Shown here: piece by piece, positions 55,139-63,502 of the stretch
Layout: the number at the start of each line of letters is the position of its first letter
Numbering within the stretch: the first letter of the stretch is position 1
DNA from: Hyalangium versicolor
Lineage (GTDB): Bacteria > Myxococcota > Myxococcia > Myxococcales > Myxococcaceae
DNA: 64,000 nt
Reading direction: 5' to 3'
NCBI RefSeq assembly: GCF_020103695.1
Contig: NZ_JAHXBF010000023.1
Coordinates: 145,585-209,584 of the forward strand
Made by a program: the position numbers and the translations under genes
The notes under the pieces: generated by a model
Seen by the model: the letters and a program-made list of their open reading frames with translations, nothing else
Told to the model about the DNA's origin: nothing
Databases searched by the model: none

Positions 55139-55933
55139 TCAGAGCAACCCATCGAGCCGATGCTCCGGCGTGCCGTTGACCATCACGTAAGGAAGATCGA
55201 GCTGGGCGATCTGCGACGGCGTCCGCGCCATCACGTGCACCTCGCTGCTCAAGTCGCGGAGCGCGAGCCCCACGTCCTCGCAGACCCGCCTCATGCTGTT
55301 CGCCGAGTGCAGGCTGATATGGCCGTTGCGCGGACTGGCGTACCACCAGTCGCCTTCATGGCGCTCCGGGCGGACGAGCGTCGAGAAAATGCAGACGCCG
55401 CCTCGGGAGAGGCTGGCCAGTTCGAAGAACAGCCTGCGCTGGTCGGGCACGTGCTCGACCACCTCGAAGCAGGTCACAAGGTCGAAGGACCCAGCGGGCT
55501 TCTCGCTCGCGTCGTCATAGAAGGGGTCCCAGCTCACCGCGTCAATGCCCACCTCTCGCAGGGTGCGCGCGAGCAAGCCCTCGCCCCCACCGTAATCCAG
55601 GACACGCATGCCTGGCCGCACGAACCGCGCCACCCACGCCGCCAGCCTCGTCGGCCGCTCGAACACGAAGGGCGGGTCCGCCAGGCGATACTCCTCGTTG
55701 TAGATGCGCCGCTTGAACGTCTGGGGACTCCAGCCGTGGAGTTCAGGGGCCCACCAGAAGCCGCAACCCTGGCACTCGACATACAAGACGCTCCCCTCGT
55801 TGGTGGGGTACTGGCGTCGGCCTTCGAAGTAGCAGTTGCACGAGATGTTGAACTCTTTTCGAAGCACCTCGCGGGCATCGGCGGCGCGGCAGATGGGGCA
55901 CGAGAGAGGCGAGGCGCGTTCGTGCATGTGCAT
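55139..55933 (-). CDS. SAM-dependent methyltransferase with N-terminal zinc-site-like region
   Basis: A 264-residue class I methyltransferase. The N-terminal part has cysteine pairs (SCPICRAADA, YVECQGCGFW), a small zinc-ribbon-like unit. The Rossmann core begins at about residue 105: RVLDYGGGEGLLARTLREVG (SAM-binding motif I), then VSWDPFYD, FDLVTCFEVVEHVPD and GGVCIFSTLV. This is the pattern of Methyltransf_23-type enzymes found in cell-surface sugar or natural product clusters. The start ATG follows no strong ribosome site. It is convergent with the LytS-LytTR remnant and divergent from the aromatic amino acid hydroxylase gene. The target is unknown. Confidence 0.88.
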   Translation of the reverse strand: MHMHERASPLSCPICRAADAREVLRKEFNISCNCYFEGRRQYPTNEGSVLYVECQGCGFWWAPELHGWSPQTFKRRIYNEEYRLADPPFVFERPTRLAAWVARFVRPGMRVLDYGGGEGLLARTLREVGIDAVSWDPFYDDASEKPAGSFDLVTCFEVVEHVPDQRRLFFELASLSRGGVCIFSTLVRPERHEGDWWYASPRNGHISLHSANSMRRVCEDVGLALRDLSSEVHVMARTPSQIAQLDLPYVMVNGTPEHRLDGLL

Positions 55934-56106
55934 GGGGTTTGTAAGGCGGCCAAGCGTGCGAAATCAATCCAGCCGACCATGTTTCCCCCTGCGGCGTCAG
56001 TGGAGGCAGAAACGACGGAAATCCGACCAGAACGTCGAAATTATACGGATTTCCGCCGGACGCCCTCAGCCTTACCTTGGCGGGGAGGGTTGCCCAGAGG
56101 AGTGTC

Positions 56107-57738
56107 ATGACGCCCACAGAGAGAGCCGTGGCCCGACTGCCCGCCCACCTGCGCCGCTATGTGGCGGGTCAGGAGTACGAGTCCTATACGCCGCGCGATC
56201 AGGCGGTGTGGCGCCACATCCTCCGCCGGCTGCGCAGTCACCTTTCGGACAAGGCCCACTCGGCCTACCTGGAGGGGCTCGAGGCCACCGGCATCGGCGT
56301 GGAGCGCATCCCCAGCCTGGACGAGATGAACGAGAAGCTGGCCATACTGGGCTGGGCAGCAGTGGGCGTGCGCGGATTCATCCCTCCCGCGGTGTTCTCC
56401 GAGATGCAGTCCCTGGGCGTGCTGGCCATCGCCGCGGACATCCGCACGCACGAGCACATCCAGTACACGCCGGCGCCGGACTTCGTCCACGAGAGCGCTG
56501 GCCACGCCCCCATCATCGCCAACGCACGCTACGCGGAGTACCTCAAGCGCTGCGGCATGGCGGCCTTCAAGGCCATTGCCTCGGTGGAGGACCAGATCAT
56601 CTTCGAGGCCATCCGCAACCTCAGCGTGGTAAAGGAGGACCCGTCCGCCACGCCCGAGGAGGTGGAGCACGCGCAGGCACGACTGGACGCGGCCTCGCGC
56701 AGCTGCCGCTACGTGAGCGAGAGCACCCGGGCCTCGCGCCTCTACTGGTGGACGGCCGAGTACGGCATGGTGGGCAGCCTGGAGAGCCCGCGCCTGTACG
56801 GAGCGGGCCTGCTGTCGAGCATCGGCGAAGCCGAGCACTGCCTCACCCCGGCGGTGAAGAAGGTGCCGCTGAGCGTCACCTGCTCGGACACGGAGTACGA
56901 CATCACCCGGATGCAGCCGCAGCTCTTCGTCGCGCGGGACTTCGAGCACCTGTTCGAGGTGCTGGAGCAGTTCCAGGCGACGCTGGCGTGGAAGCGAGGC
57001 GGGGACTACGGCCTGCGCGAGGCGTGGAAGGCGCGCTCGGTGAACCACCTGGTGCTGGTGGACGGGCACGAGGTGACGGGCAAGGTGCTGGAGCTGATCG
57101 AGGGCCTGCGCCCCGTGGCTGAAGGGCTGGGCACGGCGCTGGTGCGCATGGAGGGCCCGGTGCTGCTCTCACGCCAGGGCAAGGCCCTGGGCAAGCCGTG
57201 GACCGGCGAGGCGCTGGTAGCCTTTGGAGCAGGCCCCCTGCCGGAGCGCGGCGAGTTCCAGTTCGAGCTGGTCAGCGGCCTGCGCCTGTCGGGCTTCGCT
57301 GTGGGCGGTGGCGAGGTGCTCCGCCTGCGAGCGACCATCGGCGGCCGGGAACTGGAGTTGCCCTCGGCGACGCGGCTCTTCCTGAGCGAGGGCCTGCCCT
57401 CCGTGGCGGGCGGGCCCGCGGATCCTGGCGCGTGGGATCGCTGGTTCGGCGAGCTCAACGCCTTCAGCGCGGGCGATGGCGAAGCACGGGCCCGGGCACG
57501 CAAGGCCCAGGCCCTGCCTCCAGCCCTGGCGGCGCTCTACCGCGAGGTGCGGGCCATGCGTGAGTCGGGCGAGGTCCGGCTGGAGCGCCTGGAGCAGCTC
57601 TCCCGGGCCGCCAGCGCGTTCCCGGACGACTGGCTGTTGAAGGTGGAAGTGGAGGAGCTGCGCGTGGCCTCTTCGACGGCACCGCTCCAGGGAATGGCGA
57701 GCCAGCGCTCCGCCAGTTCGCAGGCCTCCGCTCCTTGA
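56107..57738 (+). CDS. Iron-dependent aromatic amino acid hydroxylase
   Basis: A 543-residue protein. The catalytic domain carries PDFVHESAGHAP with iron ligands H128 and H133, and the third ligand in WWTAEYGMVG (E218). This is the biopterin-dependent hydroxylase set. Compared with short bacterial phenylalanine hydroxylases (about 270-300 residues, with the Glu some 40 residues after the second His), it has an insert of roughly 44 residues between the ligands and a C-terminal extension of over 200 residues. It would hydroxylate Phe, Tyr or Trp with O2 and a tetrahydropterin. The ATG at 56107 has AGAGGAG upstream. No pterin recycling gene is adjacent. A carbamoyltransferase and a methyltransferase flank it, which may point to natural product tailoring (inference). 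Confidence 0.92.
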   Translation: MTPTERAVARLPAHLRRYVAGQEYESYTPRDQAVWRHILRRLRSHLSDKAHSAYLEGLEATGIGVERIPSLDEMNEKLAILGWAAVGVRGFIPPAVFSEMQSLGVLAIAADIRTHEHIQYTPAPDFVHESAGHAPIIANARYAEYLKRCGMAAFKAIASVEDQIIFEAIRNLSVVKEDPSATPEEVEHAQARLDAASRSCRYVSESTRASRLYWWTAEYGMVGSLESPRLYGAGLLSSIGEAEHCLTPAVKKVPLSVTCSDTEYDITRMQPQLFVARDFEHLFEVLEQFQATLAWKRGGDYGLREAWKARSVNHLVLVDGHEVTGKVLELIEGLRPVAEGLGTALVRMEGPVLLSRQGKALGKPWTGEALVAFGAGPLPERGEFQFELVSGLRLSGFAVGGGEVLRLRATIGGRELELPSATRLFLSEGLPSVAGGPADPGAWDRWFGELNAFSAGDGEARARARKAQALPPALAALYREVRAMRESGEVRLERLEQLSRAASAFPDDWLLKVEVEELRVASSTAPLQGMASQRSASSQASAP

Positions 57739-57912
57739 ACTCGTGACGCCACGGCGGTGCGGCCCGGAGGGCAACTCCTCTGCACCGTCCCCTGCGCCAA
57801 TACCGGGCTGGCGGGGAGCTGGCACTACAACGACAATCCACACCGCGTGAGATTCACCCAGCCGCGTGGTGACGAGCCGGAGCATCCGGGCGCGACGCTG
57901 ACGTGTCAGTAG
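57739..57912 (+). pseudogene. Short orphan reading frame, possible gene remnant
   Basis: Directly after the hydroxylase stop and in the same frame, an open stretch runs to the TAG at 57910-57912. A GTG at 57757 would give 51 residues (GGQLLCTVPCANTGLAGSWH...). Three cysteines and a composition typical of coding sequence suggest the 3' end of a lost gene, but no start or domain is recognisable. The remainder of 57913-58174 shows no gene. Confidence 0.35.
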
Positions 57913-57928
57913 ACATGTCAGTGTCAGC
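57897..57928. promoter_or_regulatory. Cluster of TGTCA elements before the carbamoyltransferase
   Basis: GCTGAC (57897-57902) and GTCAGC (57923-57928) form an inverted repeat. Inside it lie TGACGTGTCA (57899-57908), GACATGTC and three TGTCA units. The cluster is about 245 bases before the carbamoyltransferase start and may be a regulator site. It overlaps the 3' end of the orphan reading frame. Confidence 0.3.
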
Positions 57929-58174
57929 ATCGCATCCGGATGTGGACGCTCTTGAACGGCAGATCGAGCACTGCTGCGCCGGAATTGCGCCGGTGCTGGC
58001 GCTTGTTGAGCCTTCCCCCCATCCCTGGCTTGCCTCTCATGGCACGGTTCTCGCTTGCAGTGGGCCGGCCTGCTCGATGCAAGCATGGCTGCCGTGACCT
58101 GCGAGGGCTCGCGACTGGCCGCCCCGAACGGTGGCTGGCCGCCTGGGTGCTGCAGGAGGAAGATAGGGAGAATA

Positions 58175-59953
58175 ATGAAGGATCTCGTGATCGGTCTCGC
58201 CAACAGTGTTCACGACGGCGCGATCGCGCTCTGCTCGGACGACGGGGTGTTCGCCGAAGCGTTCGAGCGGCACGTGCAGGTGAAGCGGGCACTCGGCTGC
58301 GCCGGCCTGTTCTCATCGTGGCGGCCACTCCGAACGGCCTTGCGCAGCGTCGGCATCACCACCACCGCCCTTCAGCGCGCTTCCATCCGGACCTCGTGGC
58401 AGCTCGGCGAGGACGACTTCGACGCCCTGCGCCGCACGCTGGCGCCCGCGGGCTCCGACGATGGCTTCCTCTCGATGAGCGCCGGCAGTACCGCCTGGGA
58501 CTCCACGACCGCGATCCAGCTCGGATGGATCCTGCGGGGTGAGTTCCCTCACGTCTACCCGCCCCTCGGGGATGTGCCGCCCGCCGGCCCGAGCGCGATG
58601 CTCCGCTTCGCCGTGCCCCGCACCGAGCCGGTCGAGATCGACCGTGCAGCCGTGCCCCATCACCTGGCGCACGCCGCTCACGCGGTCTACACGTCACCGT
58701 TCGAGCGGTGTGTGGCTCTCGTTGTCGACGGCGCGGGCGAGCGCTCGAGCATCGATGTGTTCTCGTTCGCCGACGACACCTTCCGCCCGGTCTCGTCGAC
58801 GAGTGCCGAGCACAGCCTCGGCTACCTCTACAGCACCGTCACCCAACTGTGTGGCTTCCAGTACTGGGAAGGCGAGGAGTGGAAGGTGATGGGCATGGCG
58901 GCGCACGGCGATCGCGTGCCTGAGCTGTACCGGTTCTTCCACGATCGCACCCAGGTTGACGGCCTCCAGGTCAAGCTCGCCTTTGGCCTGTCGTGGGTCG
59001 ACGAGTTGCTCGCGCTGCTTCGCCCCGGGCGCCGCGAAGGCGGCGTCCTCCTGGCGGCGAACCTGGCGCGCTCGTTCCAAGACTACTTCGCTGACACCCT
59101 CGTGGCGCTCGTGAAGAACGTGCACGCCCTGGGGATCTCCGACGACCTCGCCTACAGTGGCGGCTGCGCCCTCAACTCGGCGGCGAATGGGCGACTCGTA
59201 CGCGAGACCGGGTTTCGCCGGCTCCACGTGCCGAGTGCCCCAGCCGATGATGGCAACGCGCTCGGCGCCGCGCTGTACGAGCGCCATGCGGTGCGGCGCA
59301 TCCCGCGGACGCCGGCGATCGCCTCGCCCTACCTCGGCAGCACGATCGATCTCGACGAACTCGAGCGCGCGCTGTCGTTCGCGACGTTCGACGCCGTCCG
59401 CATCGACGACGAGCAGGAGCTGTGTGACCGCACAGCCGCCGCCCTCGCGCAAGGCGAGATCATCGGCTGGTGCCAGGGGCGTGCTGAGTTCGGGCCTCGC
59501 GCCCTTGGGAACCGATCGATCCTCGCCGACCCGCGGCGCGGAGACATGCGCGATGTCATCAACCGACGCGTGAAATTCCGCGAGCAGTACCGTCCACTCG
59601 CTCCGGCGATCCTGCACGAGCACGGCGAGCGGTTCTTTCAAGGCTACGAGGAGAGCCCATACATGGAGCGGGCGCTCCCCTTCCGCGATGAGGTGAAGGC
59701 GCTCGTCCCGGCGGTGGTGCACCTCGACGGAACCGGGCGGCTGCAGTCCGTCACGCGGGAGAGAAATCCTCTCTTCCATACGCTGATCAGCGCGTTCGAG
59801 CGACACACGGGCATTCCCGTGCTCGTCAATACCTCCTACAACGTCATGGGCAAGCCGATCTCCCACAGCGCGACCGATGTGTTGACGGTCTTCGCCACGA
59901 CCGGGCTCCACGCCCTTGTCGTGGGCCCGTGGTTGATTCGCAAACGCGCCTGA
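58175..59953 (+). CDS. NodU/CmcH-family carbamoyltransferase
   Basis: A 592-residue enzyme. The N-terminal two-thirds is the Kae1-like domain (IGLANSVHDGAIALCSDD, HHLAHAAHAVYTSPFERC, DLAYSGGCALNSAANGRLV). The C-terminal part is the YrdC-like domain (GWCQGRAEFGPRALGNRSIL, INRRVKFREQYRPLAPAI, NTSYNVMGKPIS). Members use carbamoyl phosphate and ATP to add a carbamoyl group to a hydroxyl of an antibiotic, nodulation factor or sugar. The ATG at 58175 has GGGAG upstream; earlier in-frame starts lie in the region without coding character. It is probably cytoplasmic. No acceptor-synthesis gene is adjacent apart from the methyltransferase and hydroxylase, so its substrate is open. Confidence 0.93.
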   Translation: MKDLVIGLANSVHDGAIALCSDDGVFAEAFERHVQVKRALGCAGLFSSWRPLRTALRSVGITTTALQRASIRTSWQLGEDDFDALRRTLAPAGSDDGFLSMSAGSTAWDSTTAIQLGWILRGEFPHVYPPLGDVPPAGPSAMLRFAVPRTEPVEIDRAAVPHHLAHAAHAVYTSPFERCVALVVDGAGERSSIDVFSFADDTFRPVSSTSAEHSLGYLYSTVTQLCGFQYWEGEEWKVMGMAAHGDRVPELYRFFHDRTQVDGLQVKLAFGLSWVDELLALLRPGRREGGVLLAANLARSFQDYFADTLVALVKNVHALGISDDLAYSGGCALNSAANGRLVRETGFRRLHVPSAPADDGNALGAALYERHAVRRIPRTPAIASPYLGSTIDLDELERALSFATFDAVRIDDEQELCDRTAAALAQGEIIGWCQGRAEFGPRALGNRSILADPRRGDMRDVINRRVKFREQYRPLAPAILHEHGERFFQGYEESPYMERALPFRDEVKALVPAVVHLDGTGRLQSVTRERNPLFHTLISAFERHTGIPVLVNTSYNVMGKPISHSATDVLTVFATTGLHALVVGPWLIRKRA

Positions 59954-59993
59954 CGCTTCGGAACCAGGACGGAGAGAATCCGTGGGAGGAAAG

Positions 59994-61022
59994 ATGAACA
60001 AAGTGTGCTGGGTGGGCTTGCTGTGGGCCGTGGCGGTCGCGGCGGGCTGCAGCAAGGAGAAGACGGAGCCTGCGGCAGCGGGACAGGCGGGGAGTTCGGC
60101 GGCCGCCGTGAAGCCCGCTCCCGCCAAGGTGAAGCTGGCGCTCGACTGGGTGGCCGACCCTGAGTTCGGTGGCTTCTACGCCGCGCGTGAGAGTGGAGCC
60201 TATGCCCGCCACGGGCTGGAGGTGGAGCTGTTGGGAGGCGGCTCGGGGACTCCGGTGGTGCAGATGGTGGCCGCGGGCCAGGTGGAGTTCGGTGTCACCG
60301 GCGCGGATGCGGTGCTGAACGCCCGGACCCGAGGCGTGGATCTGGTCCCGTTGTTCGCCGTGTTTCAGACATACCCGCACGCCATCATGGCGCACCGCTC
60401 GCGAGGGGTCACGACGCTGGCACAGGTGCTCTCCAGCGGAACGCTGGCGCTGGAGCCGGGCCTGCCCTACGCGCAGTTCCTGAAGAAGAAGTACGGCTTC
60501 GACAAGGTGAAGATCGTCCCATACGACGGGGGCGTGGCACGCTTCATGGCGGACAAGGAGTTCGCCCAGCAATGCTTCCTCACCTCCGAGCCGCTCGCCG
60601 CCCGGAAGCAGGGCGCCGACCCGATCGTCTTCCCGGTGGCCGACGAGGGTTTCAACCCGTATGCCACGGTGGTGATCACTCGGCGGGAGTTCCTGAAGAG
60701 CTCGCCCGAGCGCGTGCGCGCCTTCGTCCAGGCCGTGCGCGAGGGGTGGCGCTCCTATCTGGACAACCCGAAGCCGGCCAATGACGTCATCGCGAAGCTC
60801 AACAACACCGTGGGCGCGGAGACCTTGGCTGAGATCTCCGAGGCCCAGAAGCCGCTCATCGAGACCGCTGAGACGAAGGAGAAGGGGTTGGGCGTCATGA
60901 GCCGCGAGCGCTGGGAGACGCTGGGCCAGCAGCTCGTGGAGCTGGGAATCATCGAGAAGGCCCCCCTCGTGGATGAATACCTGCTGCCGGAGTTCTCGGG
61001 CACCACAGCCCCGGCCCGGTGA
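59994..61022 (+). CDS. NMT1/THI5-like ABC substrate-binding lipoprotein
   Basis: A 342-residue lipoprotein. The signal ends in a lipobox, AVAAGCSK (Cys 18). An Ala/Gly-rich linker leads to a periplasmic-binding domain of the NMT1/THI5 type: KLALDWVADPEFGGFYAARE, then VQMVAAGQVEFGVTGADAVL and TLALEPGLPYAQFLKKKYGF. Relatives bind thiamine pyrimidine precursors, nitrate/sulphonate-like or other small molecules. GGGAGGAAAG precedes the ATG at 59994. No permease or ATPase gene lies nearby, so it works with a transporter encoded elsewhere or acts alone. It is convergent with the nuclease gene. Confidence 0.9.
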   Translation: MNKVCWVGLLWAVAVAAGCSKEKTEPAAAGQAGSSAAAVKPAPAKVKLALDWVADPEFGGFYAARESGAYARHGLEVELLGGGSGTPVVQMVAAGQVEFGVTGADAVLNARTRGVDLVPLFAVFQTYPHAIMAHRSRGVTTLAQVLSSGTLALEPGLPYAQFLKKKYGFDKVKIVPYDGGVARFMADKEFAQQCFLTSEPLAARKQGADPIVFPVADEGFNPYATVVITRREFLKSSPERVRAFVQAVREGWRSYLDNPKPANDVIAKLNNTVGAETLAEISEAQKPLIETAETKEKGLGVMSRERWETLGQQLVELGIIEKAPLVDEYLLPEFSGTTAPAR

Positions 61023-61042
61023 GGTCTCGCGCACCTGCGGGT

Positions 61043-62338
61043 TCACTGCGCTGGGGCAGTAGCACCCTTGAGCAGCCCGCTCACACTGTTGAAGAGAGCC
61101 TTGTCCCGCACCACATAGAACAGGCCACCCCGGCCGTTCTGGCTGCTGGCGCAGTTCCCGGAGAGAGCCCCCTGCTGGTTCATGTCGCCGAAGATGGCCA
61201 GCGGCTGGGCCGCGTCGAGCGAGACGCCGATCTTGGCGTGATTGAAGTTCGCTCCCATCCCTCCGGTGAGTCCCAGCTCCGCCTTCTCCCAGGTGCCCGT
61301 GGTGGCGATCTCGACGCGCCCGGGCGTACCCAACCCTGGCTGCCAGCAATCTGGCGCCCCACCTGTGGTGGACGGAATCTCCGGTTTCTCCCACCAGGAG
61401 GCGACCCGCAGCGGGACGCCGCCGAGCGTGGCGGAGATGAGCTGCCAGGGCGGTACCTCCAGCTTGGAGGGCTTGGAGATCAAGCGGACGCCGCTGGACA
61501 GCACATCGTTGGTGATCGCCGTGCTGCTGGACTTGGTGCCCAGCGCCTTCACCAGCGCCTGGATGTCCGCCGGGCCGCCATTGCGCACGATCTGCGGATT
61601 GCTGGGGTCCGTGACCACGCTGGCGTTCGCCAGGGCTTTGAGAAGCACCTTGAGGTCATTCTTGTTGAGCGTGAGGGCGAAGAAGTGCTGGCTGACCTCG
61701 ACGTCGTCGTCCTTGATGCAGCCCAGGGTGTTGCCGTCCGTCTTGCGAGGATGGGTGCTGCTGCCGGAGGCGGGCCAGGACGGGGTGCTGACCTGCAACG
61801 CAAAGCCCTGCCCCTGGCTGTTCCAGGCCACCATGCCCTTGGAATGGCCCCAGGGTGAGCTGCACGAAGTCCCAGTGCAGCCTTCGATTGCCGGATCGCC
61901 ATAGAACTGGTCGTTCCAGAGCACATAGAAATAGGCAGGGCTCTGGTAGACCTGGGCGAAGGTGGCTCCGAGCGGATCCATCGTGTCGTCGCCGATGCAG
62001 TCGTTCCCCATGTGGAACGTGCCGTCACCGCTCGAGGTGAAGACATACTGTTGGCTGAACACCTTGTAGTTCTTCACCTGGCCGCCAAAGATGCATTGGC
62101 GCTCATCCGTGGAGGCCGCGCACTGCGGGAAGTTGGCGGAGTTGAACTTGAACGCCACCCACCAGGGCACGGATCTTCCCGTCTTCAGGAGCGGCGCCGG
62201 GGCCGACACCAAGGCCTTCTTCGAGCCCTGCGCGGAAGCAGGGCCCGCGAGTGCCAGCGAGAAAAAGATCAACGCAACGACTGCCCAGCCCACCAGGCGA
62301 TGTGCTGCGGCTGCCCATGCATACTCACGGCTTCTCAT
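61043..62338 (-). CDS. Exported DNase II-like nuclease
   Basis: A 431-residue exported protein: signal peptide about residues 15-37, ending PASAQG. The two HxK motifs of the DNase II / HKD fold are present, GHSKGMVAWN (H165, K167) and FNHAKIGVSLD (H367, K369), along with the family's GFALQVSTPSWPASGSS segment after the first. Several cysteines suggest disulphides. DNase II cuts double-stranded DNA without metal ions, in animal lysosomes and in some secreted bacterial proteins. The ATG at 62338 has GGGGGGAAC upstream. It is divergent from a muramidase-like gene across 185 bases. A secreted role in digesting prey DNA is likely for a predatory bacterium (inference). Confidence 0.87.
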   Translation of the reverse strand: MRSREYAWAAAAHRLVGWAVVALIFFSLALAGPASAQGSKKALVSAPAPLLKTGRSVPWWVAFKFNSANFPQCAASTDERQCIFGGQVKNYKVFSQQYVFTSSGDGTFHMGNDCIGDDTMDPLGATFAQVYQSPAYFYVLWNDQFYGDPAIEGCTGTSCSSPWGHSKGMVAWNSQGQGFALQVSTPSWPASGSSTHPRKTDGNTLGCIKDDDVEVSQHFFALTLNKNDLKVLLKALANASVVTDPSNPQIVRNGGPADIQALVKALGTKSSSTAITNDVLSSGVRLISKPSKLEVPPWQLISATLGGVPLRVASWWEKPEIPSTTGGAPDCWQPGLGTPGRVEIATTGTWEKAELGLTGGMGANFNHAKIGVSLDAAQPLAIFGDMNQQGALSGNCASSQNGRGGLFYVVRDKALFNSVSGLLKGATAPAQ

Positions 62339-62523
62339 GTTCCCCCCAGGCGTTTGTCGGCAGGAGCGTCTCGCCCCCCCCCAGTGGCCATCATCCACCA
62401 GGTGGACCCCCTCCATGAAGGCACGTACTCCTATCGGCGCATACCTACGGACCCTCTCGACACCGCCCCACACGCTGAGTACAATCCCCACCTCAGCTCA
62501 CTCTCGCTCCCCCGAGGTTGCCC

Positions 62524-63492
62524 ATGGGCATTGATTCCGTTGGTGGTTCGTCGTCCCGCTCCACCCAGAACTCGGTCTCCTCCAACAACACACGGGGGCT
62601 CTCTTCCGCCACGAGCACCCGAACCGACACGGCTGCCGAGACCGTCGCCAAGGACCAGGCCGTCGCCACGACGCCCTCGGTGAACTTCGATGCGAGCTCG
62701 TTCGAGGCGGCCAAGGACCTCACGGGGATGCCCAGCCTCACGTCCCCCACGCCAATCAGCGAGATGTCGCTGCCCGACACCGCGTTCGATCCGGTCCAGT
62801 CCCTCGGGGCGATGCCGGAGCTGCTGGGTCCCGACCCGCTGAGCCCCGAGCCGCAGACCTTCGTCAGTGACTTCACCGTGCCGGAGGGGCAACTGACGTT
62901 CGATGCCGAGGGCCAGGAGGTGAAGGGGGCCTACTTCAGCCGCGAGGCCCACTGGCCCGGCGGCGCATCGGGAGTCACCATCGGCCGTGGCTATGACATG
63001 AAGAATCGCTCGGAGGCGGACGTCGTCTCCGATCTGGTCGCCGCGGGCGTACCCCGTGCCGATGCCGAGGTCCTCTCCAAGGGCGCGGGCCTGAGCGGCA
63101 AGGAGGCCTCCGACTTCATCGACAAGCCCGAAGTCAAAGCCGTGGAGATCTCCTCGCTGGCGCAGAAGAACCTGTTCAGCACGGTGTACGACAAGTACGA
63201 AGCGGACGTGAAGCGCATCTCCGAGAAGCCGGACACCGTGGCCAAGTACGGCTCCGTCGACTTCGACAAGCTGGACCCTGCCATCAAGGATGTCGCGGTG
63301 GACCTCATCTACCGGGGGGACTACACGCCCACCACCCGGAAGGAGGTTCAGCAGCACCTGGTCAACAATGATCTCCAGGGGCTCAAGGATCTGCTCTCCG
63401 ACGAGACCAAGATGACCCAGGACTGGGGCGTGCCGAAGGATCGCTTCGAGCGGCGCAGGGATTACTTGCAGGCGGCGCTGGACGCGCAATAG
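62524..63492 (+). CDS. Pesticin-like muramidase (cell-wall hydrolase)
   Basis: A 322-residue protein. Residues 1 to about 115 are a Ser/Thr/Asn/Pro-rich, unstructured leader with no clear signal peptide. From about 120 the lysozyme-like domain starts: FDAEG (E129), GVTIGRGYDM (T152, D158). E-T-D with 23- and six-residue gaps equals the spacing of the catalytic E178, T201 and D207 of pesticin. It would cleave peptidoglycan. The long disordered N-terminus suggests delivery by a dedicated secretion system rather than Sec. The ATG at 62524 was chosen over an in-frame TTG at 62518. It lies next to the divergent DNase II-like gene and may be a partner in prey killing. No immunity gene was recognised. 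Confidence 0.85.
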   Translation: MGIDSVGGSSSRSTQNSVSSNNTRGLSSATSTRTDTAAETVAKDQAVATTPSVNFDASSFEAAKDLTGMPSLTSPTPISEMSLPDTAFDPVQSLGAMPELLGPDPLSPEPQTFVSDFTVPEGQLTFDAEGQEVKGAYFSREAHWPGGASGVTIGRGYDMKNRSEADVVSDLVAAGVPRADAEVLSKGAGLSGKEASDFIDKPEVKAVEISSLAQKNLFSTVYDKYEADVKRISEKPDTVAKYGSVDFDKLDPAIKDVAVDLIYRGDYTPTTRKEVQQHLVNNDLQGLKDLLSDETKMTQDWGVPKDRFERRRDYLQAALDAQ

Positions 63493-63502
63493 GCGCTCGG
63501 GC

